Source: Pedococcus dokdonensis (GTDB lineage Bacteria > Actinomycetota > Actinomycetes > Actinomycetales > Dermatophilaceae). From it: a stretch of 64,000 bases of DNA. The stretch lies in the NCBI RefSeq assembly GCF_900104525.1, contig NZ_LT629711.1, positions 1,860,001 to 1,924,000 of the forward strand, in the 5' to 3' direction. The notes under the pieces were generated by a model. It saw only the letters and a list, made by a program, of their open reading frames with translations. It did not search any database and was not told where the DNA came from. Position numbers and translations under genes: made by a program. Below are positions 30,330-38,298 of this stretch, piece after piece; position 1 is the first letter of the stretch; each line of letters begins with the position of its first letter.

Positions 30330-31343
30330 TCAGAACAGCGCGCTCATCAGCGCGGTGCGCGCCTTGCGCACCCGCTCGTCGTGCGAGCCCACGACGGCGA
30401 ACAGCTGGAGCAGGTGGTGGCGGGCCTGCTCGCGCTCGTCACCGGAGGTGGCGCGGACGAGGTCGATGAGCCGCAGGAAGGCGTCCTCCACGTGCCCGCC
30501 GAGCACGTCGAGGTCGGCGACCAGCGACTGGGCGGCGACGTCGGTGGGGTGCTCGGCGGCGGCCGCACGGGCCTGGTTGAGATCCGCCCCGTCGGTCCGC
30601 TGCAGGAGGCCAACCTGGGCCAGTCCCAGTTCGGCGTCGGCATCCGCGGGGTCCTGCTTGAGCGCCTGCTGGTATGCCGTGGCGGCAGCCTCGAGGTCGC
30701 CGCGCTCGATCGCGTCGTAAGCCTCCTGGTGCAGCGGGGGCAGCTCGGGCTCGACGTCCGCGGAGGTGGTGCCGTCCGTCGTGCCCTCGGTCGCAGACAC
30801 GTCCACCCGGCCGGCCACACCGTGCTGCACGGCGAGCGCGAGGAACTCGTCGAGCACCGGGCGCAGCGCCGAGTCGGGCTGGATGCCCGCGAACATCGGC
30901 ACCGGCTGGCCTTGGATGAGGCCCATCGTCATCGGCACGCTCTGCACCTGGAAGGCCCGCAGCAGCGTCGGGTTGCGCTCGACGTCGATGCTGACGACCT
31001 GGAACCGGCCCTCGTAGCCGCCGGCCACCCGGACCACGGTGTCGAGGTAGTCACGCGACTCGGGGATCTGCGCCGCCCACAGGACGAGCAGCATCGGCAC
31101 GCCCACCGAGGCGTTCGCGATCTCCTGGAAGGTCGCGTCGGTGCCCTCGACGACGACCCCCGAGCGGCCGGGCACACCCTCGGCACGGCCACCCCCGGCC
31201 GGCGTCGGCGGACCGGCGGGCGCCCCGGATGCGGGGGCCCCGGATGCGGGCGCCCCGGATGCGGGGGCCGGGGGCTGGTGGCGCAGTGCGGTCAGGTCGA
31301 CGGCGCCCCGCAGGCCACCGGTGGTCAACGGCTGGTCACTCAT
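30330..31343 (-). CDS. CnoX-like thioredoxin/TPR protein lacking the CXXC motif
   Basis: A 337-residue protein: a Pro/Ala/Gly-rich N-terminus with three APASG repeats, a thioredoxin fold (about 60-190, with VSIDVERNPTLLRAFQVQSVPMTMGLIQG including the cis-Pro VPM), and C-terminal tetratricopeptide-like helices (205-330). This is the YbbN/CnoX architecture, a holdase that hands clients to chaperones. The WCxxC site is replaced by LWAAQIPESRDYL, so no redox activity is expected. It lies 71 bases downstream of the ATP-grasp start, on the same strand. Confidence 0.85.
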   Translation of the reverse strand: MSDQPLTTGGLRGAVDLTALRHQPPAPASGAPASGAPASGAPAGPPTPAGGGRAEGVPGRSGVVVEGTDATFQEIANASVGVPMLLVLWAAQIPESRDYLDTVVRVAGGYEGRFQVVSIDVERNPTLLRAFQVQSVPMTMGLIQGQPVPMFAGIQPDSALRPVLDEFLALAVQHGVAGRVDVSATEGTTDGTTSADVEPELPPLHQEAYDAIERGDLEAAATAYQQALKQDPADADAELGLAQVGLLQRTDGADLNQARAAAAEHPTDVAAQSLVADLDVLGGHVEDAFLRLIDLVRATSGDEREQARHHLLQLFAVVGSHDERVRKARTALMSALF

Positions 31344-31358
31344 GCGAGCGATTCTTCC

Positions 31359-32345
31359 TCACGAGCCCTTGGCGGAGAACAGCACCTCGTCGACCGCGAC
31401 CACCCCGGCCTTGCCGTCGGCCGGCACGGTGAACACCACGGTCTCGTAGCTCTTGAGGGTGGCGCTCTTCTTCAGCGTCTTCTTGCGCACCAGCCGCTGG
31501 AAGTCCGCGCTGGGGGTGAGCGACTTGCCACCCTTGCGCAGCGTGATCGTGTCAGTGCGCTCCAGCAGGCCGAAGACCAGCGCTCCCCCGCCCTTGAGGG
31601 CGATGGCCACGGTGCTGTCGGGCTCCACAGCGTGGGTCTGGGTGAGGGTGGCCAGCTTGCCGAAGGTCTTGGCCTGCTCGCCCGCGTGGGCCCGGATGGC
31701 GGTGGAGAACGGGTCCGTGGCGTTGACGTCGGCGGCGGCGGCGGGCTTCGGGTAGGTGAGGCTCGCGGCATACTCCTTGAGCAGGGCTGCGGGCTGCACG
31801 GGGAGGTCGCCACCGTCGGTCACCACGGGTGAGCCGGCACCGAGCGGGTCGAGGGCCGCGACGCTCGCGCCCGGCTGCATCGGGGCGGAGGCGCTGAGCC
31901 GGAACGGCGTCCGGGCGTCGGCGGACACGAGCAGGTTGAGCACGGCGCCGCCCTCGGCGGTCGCCGTCTGCACGAGGATCAGCCGCGGCCAGGCGGTGCC
32001 CCGCGACACGGCCAGGACCTTCGGCGGGTCGGTCCGCTTGAGTGGCGGGGGGGCGGTGGCGGCACCGGCCTCGAGCCGGCTGGCGGCGTTCGCGACCGCC
32101 AGCGCGCTGCCGGTGAGCGCCTCGGTGCGCAGCGCCTGGGCATCGGCGGGCTTGGCGGCGGCGGCCTCCGCGGCCTTGGTCAGCACGCGGGTGGCGATCG
32201 TCTCGGCGGTCTCCGGCGAGATCGGCGCGGTGGTGGTGACCTGGGCCGGGGCGTCGTGCACGCCGACCAGCCCGGTGCCGGCGCCGCACGCGGTGAGGGC
32301 CAGCACCAGGGCGCCGGCGGCGGTCAGGCGGATGCGGCTGGTCAT
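31359..32345 (-). CDS. Lipoprotein of unknown function
   Basis: A 328-residue protein with a lipoprotein signal: MTSRIRLTAAGALVLALTACG, lipobox LTAC with Cys20 as the predicted lipidated residue. The mature part is Ala-rich (25-75) and then beta-strand-rich, with KGGGALVFGLLERTDTITLRKG near 240-265. No enzymatic motif is seen; the ending resembles a substrate- or surface-binding module. ATG at 32345 overlaps the upstream stop as ATGA, so it is co-translated with the membrane protein at 32342-33154 and the two probably act together at the cell surface. Confidence 0.85.
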   Translation of the reverse strand: MTSRIRLTAAGALVLALTACGAGTGLVGVHDAPAQVTTTAPISPETAETIATRVLTKAAEAAAAKPADAQALRTEALTGSALAVANAASRLEAGAATAPPPLKRTDPPKVLAVSRGTAWPRLILVQTATAEGGAVLNLLVSADARTPFRLSASAPMQPGASVAALDPLGAGSPVVTDGGDLPVQPAALLKEYAASLTYPKPAAAADVNATDPFSTAIRAHAGEQAKTFGKLATLTQTHAVEPDSTVAIALKGGGALVFGLLERTDTITLRKGGKSLTPSADFQRLVRKKTLKKSATLKSYETVVFTVPADGKAGVVAVDEVLFSAKGS

Positions 32346-33154
32346 GGGCTCACCTCTTCGGTCGTGGTGTCGGTCGTGGAGTCGGTCGTCGTGTCCCGCT
32401 TGGCGGGCTCGGGCTTGGCGGGCTCGGGCTTGGCGGGCTCGGGCTTGGCGGGCTCGGGCTTGGCAGGCTCGGACTGCGTGGCGGGCTCGGACTGCGTGGC
32501 AGGCTCGGACTGCGTGGCAGGCTCGGACTGCGTGGCGGCCTGGCCGGCCCGTCGTGGACGGGTCTGCCACAGTCCGGCCACCCCCGTCGCGGTGGCGAGC
32601 AGTCCGACCAGCGTCACGAGGAGGGCCTGGAAGAACCAGGTCTTGCGCTCCACCGTGACGGTCAGCCGGGTCAGGTCGACGGGGCTGCCGTCGGGCGCGG
32701 CGACGACGACCGACTCGGGCGCCCCGCTCTGCTCGACGGTGAGGTGCACCCGGCCCTGCCCGGTCGCGGTCTGGCGCCAGATGTCGGCGCCGGCGAGCTG
32801 GGGGGCGGTGCCCGCGCCAGCGCGCGTCGAGACCAGGCTCCAGTCGCGCACGTGCGCGCCGGTGACCGTGGTGCGGTCGGCCGCTCCGACGATGGCGCGG
32901 GCGTCGGTGGGGGTGGTGCGGCCCATCCAGATGGCCGTGCCGGGCGCGGCGTAGGCGGTCACCGTGGCGGGCGCGTCGACCCGGTTGAGCAGCGAGGGCT
33001 CGACGACGACCAGCGCCTCACCCGCGGGCGTGGCGCGCAGGGTGGCGCTGCCGGACGAACCGAGGTGCACGGTGAACCAGGCACCGACCACCACGAGCCC
33101 GAGTCCGATCACCGTCAGCGCGGCGGACAGCACGCGTTTGGCGACCATCGACAC
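32342..33154 (-). CDS. Two-helix membrane protein with repeat-encoded cytoplasmic tail
   Basis: A 270-residue protein: an N-terminal membrane helix (about 3-28), an extracytoplasmic domain (30-168), a second helix (about 170-195), then a tail of (ATQSEP)4 and (AKPEP)4-5 units ending in Thr/Asp. It is not matched to a named family. GTG 33154 is chosen because AAGGA at 33163-33167 sits eight bases upstream; ATG 33148 and GTG 33187 are alternatives. It heads an operon with the lipoprotein and is divergent from the TetR gene. Confidence 0.75.
   Translation of the reverse strand: MSMVAKRVLSAALTVIGLGLVVVGAWFTVHLGSSGSATLRATPAGEALVVVEPSLLNRVDAPATVTAYAAPGTAIWMGRTTPTDARAIVGAADRTTVTGAHVRDWSLVSTRAGAGTAPQLAGADIWRQTATGQGRVHLTVEQSGAPESVVVAAPDGSPVDLTRLTVTVERKTWFFQALLVTLVGLLATATGVAGLWQTRPRRAGQAATQSEPATQSEPATQSEPATQSEPAKPEPAKPEPAKPEPAKPEPAKRDTTTDSTTDTTTEEVSP
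32401..32532 (-). repeat. Two adjoining in-frame minisatellites (15 bp x4, 18 bp x4)
   Basis: TGGCGGGCTCGGGCT is repeated four times exactly (32401-32460), followed by four copies of TGGCAGGCTCGGACTGCG (32461-32532, one with a G variant). Read on the - strand they encode (TQSEPA)n then (KPEPA)n. Both unit lengths are multiples of three and share their first 10 bases apart from one position, so one array probably arose from the other. Confidence 0.95.
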
Positions 33155-33315
33155 AGTAGAAATCCTTACGTGAGCGGGCCGGCCCACGGGGGGTTCCCCG
33201 CAGCCGGCATCACACCACCATGACCCAGTGTCCCCCGTGACGACAAATCCCCAGCCCCACCCTCACCACCCGTCCCACCGTGCGTTCCGCCGCGTCGGTG
33301 GCATGATCGCCGGTG

Positions 33316-33969
33316 ATGACCACACGCCCACGGTCCGGCCGCCCACGCCGCCCGGGACGTCCCCGCGAGGAGGCGACCGAGCAGGCGATCACGGCCGCGG
33401 CACGCCAGGTGCTCGCCGACAAGGGCGTGGCGCGGATGTCGATGGAGCACGTCGCCGCCAAGGCCGGGGTGGCCAAGAGCACCCTCTACCGTCGCTGGCC
33501 GTCCAAGATCGAGCTGGCCGTGCACGCGGTGGCCGCGACCTTCGACGAGATCGAGATCGACGACCACGGCTCGCTCGCGGCCGACATGCGGGCCGGCATC
33601 GGTGAGGCGGCGCGGCTGCTGCGCGATCCGTCCACCGGTGGTGCGTATGCCGCGTTGCTGGCCGAGTCGGCCCGCGACCCCGACGGGGTGGGACGGCAGG
33701 TGCGCGAGTCGCTGTCGACCCGCCTGCACGCCCTCGTCGCGACGTCGGTCGAGCGGTCCATCGACCGCGGCGAGATCCGCCGCGAGATGATCGACGTCGA
33801 CCTGCTCGCCGACGTGGTGGTGGGGTCGGTGATGCACCGTGCGCTGGCCACCGGCGAGCCCGACGAGGCGTTCGTCGACGGGCTGATCGCGCTGCTCGCC
33901 GACGTCGCGTACGCCCGGCTCCGGCGCCAGCAGCGCGAGGCCGACGACGAGGACGCCGACCCGACCTAG
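33316..33969 (+). CDS. TetR/AcrR family transcriptional regulator
   Basis: A 217-residue repressor. A basic Arg/Pro N-terminus is followed by the TetR helix-turn-helix (about 18-65; QAITAAARQVLADKGVARMSMEHVAAKAGVAKSTLYRRWPSK divided as usual) and an alpha-helical ligand/dimer domain with a TetR_C_33-like pattern. It is divergent from the membrane-protein/lipoprotein pair, the typical arrangement for a local repressor, with 161 bases between the starts. ATG 33316 overlaps a GTG at 33313. The 43-bp repeat array begins directly after its stop. Confidence 0.9.
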   Translation: MTTRPRSGRPRRPGRPREEATEQAITAAARQVLADKGVARMSMEHVAAKAGVAKSTLYRRWPSKIELAVHAVAATFDEIEIDDHGSLAADMRAGIGEAARLLRDPSTGGAYAALLAESARDPDGVGRQVRESLSTRLHALVATSVERSIDRGEIRREMIDVDLLADVVVGSVMHRALATGEPDEAFVDGLIALLADVAYARLRRQQREADDEDADPT

Positions 33970-33970
33970 C

Positions 33971-34210
33971 CGGCGCTACCTCATGCAAAAGGCGAGTTAG
34001 CGCCGCTCAGTGGCGGCGCTACCTCATGCAAAAGGCGAGTTAGCGCCGCTCAGTGGCGGCGCTACCTCATACAAAAGGCGAGTCAGCGCCGCACGGTGGC
34101 GGCGCTACCCCATGCAAAAGGCGAGTCAGCGCCGCTCTGTGGCGGCGCTACCCCATACAAAAGGCGAGTCAGCGCCGCTCAGTGGCGGCACTAACTCGCC
34201 TTTTGCATGG
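33971..34210. repeat. Array of five 43-bp palindromic repeats closed by an inverted half-copy
   Basis: Five head-to-tail units start at 33971 (2 bases short), 34012, 34055, 34098 and 34141, with exact 43-base spacing. Each unit has the arms GCGGCGCTA and TAGCGCCGC (or TCAGCGCCGC) around a loop containing CAAAAGGCGAG. The array ends at 34184-34210 with the loop sequence in reverse orientation (CTAACTCGCCTTTTGCATGG), so unit five and the end piece can form a long hairpin. Units differ at only a few positions (T/C in the arm, G/A in ATGCA/ATACA). It fills the gap between the convergent TetR and mutase genes. 43 is not a multiple of three and no frame is coding. REP/BIME-like; termination is a plausible effect. 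Confidence 0.92.
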
Positions 34211-34226
34211 ATGAGCGACGGGTGGG

Positions 34227-35954
34227 CTAGAAGCGGGCCGGCTCCCGGTAGATGCCCCACTCGTCGCGCAGGGCGTCGCAGATCTCACCGAGGGTCGCCT
34301 CGGCGCGCACGGCGTCGAGCATCGCCGGGACCATGTTGGCGTCGGTGCGCGCGACCTCGACCATGTGCTGCACGGCGGCCCGCACGGCCGACTCGTCGCG
34401 CTCGGTCTTGCGGGACTTGAGGGTGGCGACCTGCTCGCGCTCGACCTCGTGGCTGACCCGCAGGATCTCGAGCTCGTGCGTGACCGAGGCGGTGTGGCAG
34501 TTGACGCCGACCACCTTCTTGTCGCCCTTCTCCAGCGACACCTGGTACTGGAACGCCGCCTCGGCGATCTCGGACATGAACCAGCCGTCCTCGATGCCGC
34601 GCAGGATGCCCGACGTCATGGGGCCGACCTCGTGCTCGACGCGGCCGTCGGAGTTGAGCGGCTTGCCGAGCTCACCCATCGCCTTGATCTTGTCGAAGAT
34701 CGCCTCGGCCTCGGCCTCGATCTTGTCGGTCAGGGCCTCGACGTACCAGCTGCCGCCGAGCGGGTCGGCGACGTTGACGACGCCGGTCTCCTCCATGATC
34801 ACCTGCTGCGTGCGCAGGGCGATCTCGGCGGCCTGCTCGCTGGGCAGCGCCAGGGTCTCGTCGAGGGCGTTGGTGTGCAACGAGTTCGTGCCACCGAGCA
34901 CCGCGGCGAGCGCTTCGACCGCGGTGCGCACCACGTTGTTGTAGGGCTGCTGCGCGGTCAGGGACACCCCGGCAGTCTGCGTGTGGAACCGCAGCCACTG
35001 CGCCTTGTCGGTCTTCGCGCCATACACGTCGCGCATCCAGCGGGCCCAGATCCGGCGGGCGGCACGGAACTTGGCGATCTCCTCGAAGAAGTCGACGTGG
35101 CTGTCGAAGAAGAACGACAGGCCGGGTGCGAAGGTCTCGATGTCGAGACCGCGCGACAGCCCCAGCTCGACGTAGCCGAAGCCGTCGGCGAGGGTGAAGG
35201 CGAGCTCCTGCGCGGCCGTCGAACCGGCCTCGCGGATGTGGTAGCCGGAGACCGACAGCGGCTTGTAGGCCGGGATGTTCTCGGCGCAGTACTCCATCAG
35301 GTCGCCGATCAGGCGCAGGTGCGGCTCGGGCGCGAACAGCCACTCCTTCTGGGCGATGTACTCCTTGAAGATGTCGGTCTGCAGGGTGCCGTTGAGGACG
35401 CCGAGGTCGACGCCCTGGCGCTCGGCGGCCACGAGGTACATGCAGAAGACCGGGACGGCCGGACCGCTGATCGTCATCGAGGTCGTGATGTCCTCGAGCG
35501 GCAGCTCGTCGAACAGCACCTCCATGTCCTTGGCGGAGTCGATCGCCACGCCGCAGTGGCCGACCTCGCCGAGGCTCATCGGGTCGTCGGAGTCGCGACC
35601 CATCAGGGTGGGCATGTCGAAGGCCACCGAGAGACCGCCACCGCCGCGCTCGAGGATCATCTTGTAGCGCTCGTTCGTCTGCACCGCGTTGCCGAACCCG
35701 GCGAACTGGCGGATCGTCCAGGTGCGACCGCGGTAGCCGGTCGGGTACAGACCACGGGTGAACGGGTACTCCCCCGGCCAGCCGATCCGCTCGGGCACCT
35801 CGGAGCCGTCGGCCGGGCCGTAGACCGGGTCGACCTCCATCTGCGACAGCGTCGTGAAGTCGGCCTCGCGCACCTGCCCCTTCGCCTGCGCGGCGTCGTA
35901 GCGGGCCTGCCAGCGGGCGGCTCCGGACATCTCGGGCTGGGACGGCTGCGTCAT
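34227..35954 (-). CDS. Acyl-CoA mutase large subunit (methylmalonyl-CoA mutase family, no B12 domain)
   Basis: A 575-residue coenzyme-B12-dependent mutase subunit forming the substrate-binding barrel only: the mutase start ([28 protein letters not shown]), [32 protein letters not shown] and [13 protein letters not shown] are all present, but the DxHxxG cobalamin-binding domain is absent. A separate small subunit must supply it and is not in the window. This matches isobutyryl-, 2-hydroxyisobutyryl-type and related two-part mutases; TGYRG at the pocket differs from the TMY of true methylmalonyl-CoA mutase, so the substrate is open. MeaB is encoded 11 kb away. ATG 35954 lies just after a palindromic operator. 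Confidence 0.88.
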   Translation of the reverse strand: MTQPSQPEMSGAARWQARYDAAQAKGQVREADFTTLSQMEVDPVYGPADGSEVPERIGWPGEYPFTRGLYPTGYRGRTWTIRQFAGFGNAVQTNERYKMILERGGGGLSVAFDMPTLMGRDSDDPMSLGEVGHCGVAIDSAKDMEVLFDELPLEDITTSMTISGPAVPVFCMYLVAAERQGVDLGVLNGTLQTDIFKEYIAQKEWLFAPEPHLRLIGDLMEYCAENIPAYKPLSVSGYHIREAGSTAAQELAFTLADGFGYVELGLSRGLDIETFAPGLSFFFDSHVDFFEEIAKFRAARRIWARWMRDVYGAKTDKAQWLRFHTQTAGVSLTAQQPYNNVVRTAVEALAAVLGGTNSLHTNALDETLALPSEQAAEIALRTQQVIMEETGVVNVADPLGGSWYVEALTDKIEAEAEAIFDKIKAMGELGKPLNSDGRVEHEVGPMTSGILRGIEDGWFMSEIAEAAFQYQVSLEKGDKKVVGVNCHTASVTHELEILRVSHEVEREQVATLKSRKTERDESAVRAAVQHMVEVARTDANMVPAMLDAVRAEATLGEICDALRDEWGIYREPARF

Positions 35955-35963
35955 GCCTGCAAT

Positions 35964-35991
35964 TTACTAGGACGTCCTACTATCTGTCCAA
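35964..35991 (-). promoter_or_regulatory. Promoter with palindromic operator for the acyl-CoA mutase gene
   Basis: Read on the - strand: TTGGAC (35991-35986), 16 bases, TAGTAA (35969-35964), then only 9 bases to the ATG. The perfect 12-bp palindrome TAGGACGTCCTA occupies 35968-35979, in the -35/-10 spacer and touching the -10, where a bound dimer would block polymerase. With a start point 6-8 bases after the -10 the mRNA would have almost no leader. The binding regulator is unknown; TetR- or MarR-type proteins recognise sites like this. Confidence 0.6.
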
Positions 35992-36046
35992 ACCAGGCCC
36001 CTTCGCACCGAGGGGAGACAGCCGCGGGGTATGCCGTGGGGCCGGG

Positions 36047-36562
36047 TCAGCCGTCGAAGTCGGCGGCGCCGACGCGCACCTTGCGCAGCAGCTCGAAGAG
36101 CTGCTCGTGCTCGGCCGCGGAGAGCATCCCCAGCCCGAACCTGTGCTGCACGAGGTCGGCGGTGGCCGCCTCCATCGCGTCGCGCCCGGCCGGCGTGATG
36201 ATGGCCAGCGTGCCGCGCCCGTCGTCGGGGTTCGGCACCCGCTCGACGAAGCCCTGGGCGTCGAGCCGCTGGACGATGTTGGTGGCGCTCGTCGGGTGCA
36301 CCATCAGGCGCTGCCCGATCTTGGTCATCCCCAGCCGGCCGTCGCGGCTGAACGCGAGCAGCACCAGCGCTTCGTAGCGCGCGAAGGTCAGGCCGTGCCG
36401 GCCGACGATCGCGTCGTAGTCGGTGATCAGCAGCTGCTGCACCCGCATGATCGACGTCGCGCTCGCCATGGCCAACGGCTGCGAGGTGCGACCCCAGCGA
36501 CGGGTCCACAGCTGGGCCGCCCGCGTGATGGGGTCGAACGGCAGGCGGATCGGCTTCGGCAC
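36047..36562 (-). CDS. MarR family transcriptional regulator
   Basis: A 171-residue winged-helix regulator: helical N-terminus, then the DNA-binding core (LTFARYEALVLLAFSRDGRLGMTKIGQRLMVHPTSATNIVQRLDAQGFVERVPNPDDGRG), with the MarR wing DxRG-type residues DDGRGT and a C-terminal dimer helix. Start GTG 36562 is the first in-frame start giving the expected N-terminus; no clear ribosome site. It follows the ABC exporter operon by 19 bases and precedes the mutase promoter by 92, so it could control either. Confidence 0.85.
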   Translation of the reverse strand: MPKPIRLPFDPITRAAQLWTRRWGRTSQPLAMASATSIMRVQQLLITDYDAIVGRHGLTFARYEALVLLAFSRDGRLGMTKIGQRLMVHPTSATNIVQRLDAQGFVERVPNPDDGRGTLAIITPAGRDAMEAATADLVQHRFGLGMLSAAEHEQLFELLRKVRVGAADFDG

Positions 36563-36581
36563 GCGCAGCAGGCTAGCCGGG

Positions 36582-37460
36582 TCAGGCGCTGGGGGTGCGG
36601 ATCGTCTCAACCTGGCCGTCGTCGAGCCGGATCTCGCCGTCGGCCTCCTCGGCCGCCTCGGGGTCGTGCGTGGCCATGATGACGATGGCCCCGCGGCGCG
36701 CCTCGGCGCGCAGCAGTGCCAGCACGCGTTCGCGGTTGTCGTGGTCGAGCTCGGAGGTGGGCTCGTCCGCGAGCAGCACGTGCCCGCGCAGCGCCAGACC
36801 GCGAGCCACCGCAACCCGCTGCTGCTGGCCGCCGCTCAGCTCCTCGGCGAGGTGGCTGCCCGACTCGTGCAGCCCGACCGACTCGAGGGCGGCCCGGGCC
36901 CGCCGCTGGGCGTCGTCGGGACGCACCCCGCGGGCCAGCAGCGGGAGGGCGACGTTCTCCTGGGCCGACAGCAGCACGGCCAGCGCACTGCCCTGCGGGA
37001 TGACCTCCACTCCCAGGCGGGCCGCCTGGGCCCGGTCGCGGACCTCGTCGTCGCCGAGCCGGACCGAGCCCTCGAAGCCGACGGCGCCACCGATGGCCCA
37101 CAGCAGGGAGGACTTCCCCGCCCCGCTGTGCCCGGTCACCGCGATGAACTCGCCCGCGTAGGCGTCGAAGGTGGCACCGGCGACGGCGACCGTCGAGCCG
37201 TAGCGCACCGTCACCCCGGCCAGCCGCAGCGGCGGCGACTCGACGTCCTCGAGCGGTTCCGGTCGGGGGCCGGTCAGGACCGGGTCACGCTGCGCGTCGA
37301 GCTCGACGCCACCGTCCCGGCCCCGGTCCCGGCCAGCGTCCCGGCCAGCGTCCCGGCCAGCGTCCCGGCCACGGTCCCGGCCATGGCGCCGACCGCGGTG
37401 ACGGCCACGCTCCTGGTCATGCTCCTGGTCATGCTCCTGGTCATGCTCCAGGTCACTCAC
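36582..37460 (-). CDS. ABC transporter ATP-binding protein (LolD/MacB type) with repetitive N-terminus
   Basis: A 292-residue ATPase: Walker A GHSGAGKSS, signature LSGGQQQRVAVARGLA, Walker B VLLADEPTSELD and the H-loop THD, as in the MacB/LolD/FtsE-type group that energises FtsX-like permeases. The first 60 residues are (DQEH)n and (GRDA)n repeats read from two DNA minisatellites and are absent from ordinary family members. GTG 37460 has GAGG eight bases upstream and overlaps the preceding gene's stop (GTGAGTGA); GTG 37469 is an alternative. Third gene of the exporter operon. Confidence 0.88.
   Translation of the reverse strand: MSDLEHDQEHDQEHDQERGRHRGRRHGRDRGRDAGRDAGRDAGRDRGRDGGVELDAQRDPVLTGPRPEPLEDVESPPLRLAGVTVRYGSTVAVAGATFDAYAGEFIAVTGHSGAGKSSLLWAIGGAVGFEGSVRLGDDEVRDRAQAARLGVEVIPQGSALAVLLSAQENVALPLLARGVRPDDAQRRARAALESVGLHESGSHLAEELSGGQQQRVAVARGLALRGHVLLADEPTSELDHDNRERVLALLRAEARRGAIVIMATHDPEAAEEADGEIRLDDGQVETIRTPSA
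37326..37456 (-). repeat. Two 12-bp minisatellites at the start of the ATPase gene
   Basis: GTCCCGGCCAGC occurs in tandem four to five times (37326-37382, last copies slightly diverged), and GCTCCTGGTCAT three times plus one variant (37409-37456). They encode the (RDAG)n and (HDQE)n N-terminal tail. The second array starts only 4 bases after the start codon region, so copy number could also affect translation initiation. Confidence 0.9.
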
Positions 37461-38298
37461 CGCCGTCACCTCTTCCCTGCGGGATCAGCGTCCAGACACC
37501 GTCGACCTCGTCGACCCGCACCAGCGCGCCGGGCGGGAACGCGTCGACGGCGGCGGGCGGAAGGGGCAGCGACCCGTCCGCCGACACCACGGCATACGCC
37601 TCGCCGGAGCGGCCCTCGCCGCCGACCCGCCCGTCACGGATGGTGACGGTGCGCGGCAGCCGCGCCGCGACCTCGGGGTCGTGGGTGACGACGACGACGG
37701 TGGTCCCCCACTCCTGGTTGACCCGGTGCAGGGTGTCGAGCACGAGGTCGCGCGACGAGTGGTGCAGCTGCGAGGTCGGCTCGTCGCCGAGCAGCAGGCC
37801 CGGGCGGCTCGCGAGCGCAACCGCGAGGGCGGCGAGCTGGAGCTGGCCCGGGGGCAGCGAGTCGAGTGGTGCGGTCGCCGCGTGGTCGAGGCCCACGAGC
37901 TCGAGCACCTCGCCGGGCGGCGGGACCTCGCGGCCGGCGCTGCGGGCGGACTGCTGCGCGAACTCGACGTTCTGGCGGGCGGTGAGGTAGGGCAGCAGGT
38001 TGCGCGCGGCGCCCTGGAGGACCAGCCCCACCTCGGCGGCGCGGAACCGGTCGAGGTCGGCCTCGGTCATCGTCGAGAGCTCGTGCTCGCCGACCAGCAC
38101 CCGCCCGGCGCTCGGTCGCATCAGGCCGCCGAAGAGGGTCAGCAGCGTGGACTTCCCGGCACCCGACGGACCGAGCAGCCCGACGACCTCGCCGGGGTTG
38201 ACGACGAGGTCGACGCCGGAGAGGGCGGCGACGTCGTGGCCCTCCGCGCGGTAGATGTGCACGAGCCCCCGCGTCGAGACCTTCAGACCCCCGCTCAC
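37453..38298 (-). CDS. ABC transporter ATP-binding protein (partner ATPase)
   Basis: A 281-residue ATPase with Walker A GPSGAGKST, Walker B LLLGDEPTSQL and THDPE. The signature motif is unusual: SLPPGQLQLAALAVAL instead of LSGGQ, and the residue after Walker B Glu-Pro-Thr-Ser is Gln rather than the common Glu/Gly-Leu-Asp, so its catalytic site with the partner may be asymmetric. A C-terminal extension (AFPPGALVRVDEVDGVWTLIPQG) is a possible regulatory add-on. GTG 38298 overlaps the permease stop (GTGA). Confidence 0.87.
   Translation of the reverse strand: MSGGLKVSTRGLVHIYRAEGHDVAALSGVDLVVNPGEVVGLLGPSGAGKSTLLTLFGGLMRPSAGRVLVGEHELSTMTEADLDRFRAAEVGLVLQGAARNLLPYLTARQNVEFAQQSARSAGREVPPPGEVLELVGLDHAATAPLDSLPPGQLQLAALAVALASRPGLLLGDEPTSQLHHSSRDLVLDTLHRVNQEWGTTVVVVTHDPEVAARLPRTVTIRDGRVGGEGRSGEAYAVVSADGSLPLPPAAVDAFPPGALVRVDEVDGVWTLIPQGRGDGGE

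Noticed and set aside
33971..34210. CRISPR array
   Set aside because: Units are contiguous with no unique spacers, no cas gene lies nearby, and the whole unit rather than a short repeat is conserved.
34010..34420. A 136-codon ORF reading through the 43-bp repeats
   Set aside because: Period 43 shifts frame at each unit, the predicted peptide is an artefact of the repeats, and its end overlaps the mutase gene antisense.
35955..36046. Cobalamin riboswitch before the B12 mutase gene
   Set aside because: The promoter is too close to the ATG to leave room for an aptamer, and no B12-box-like sequence is seen.
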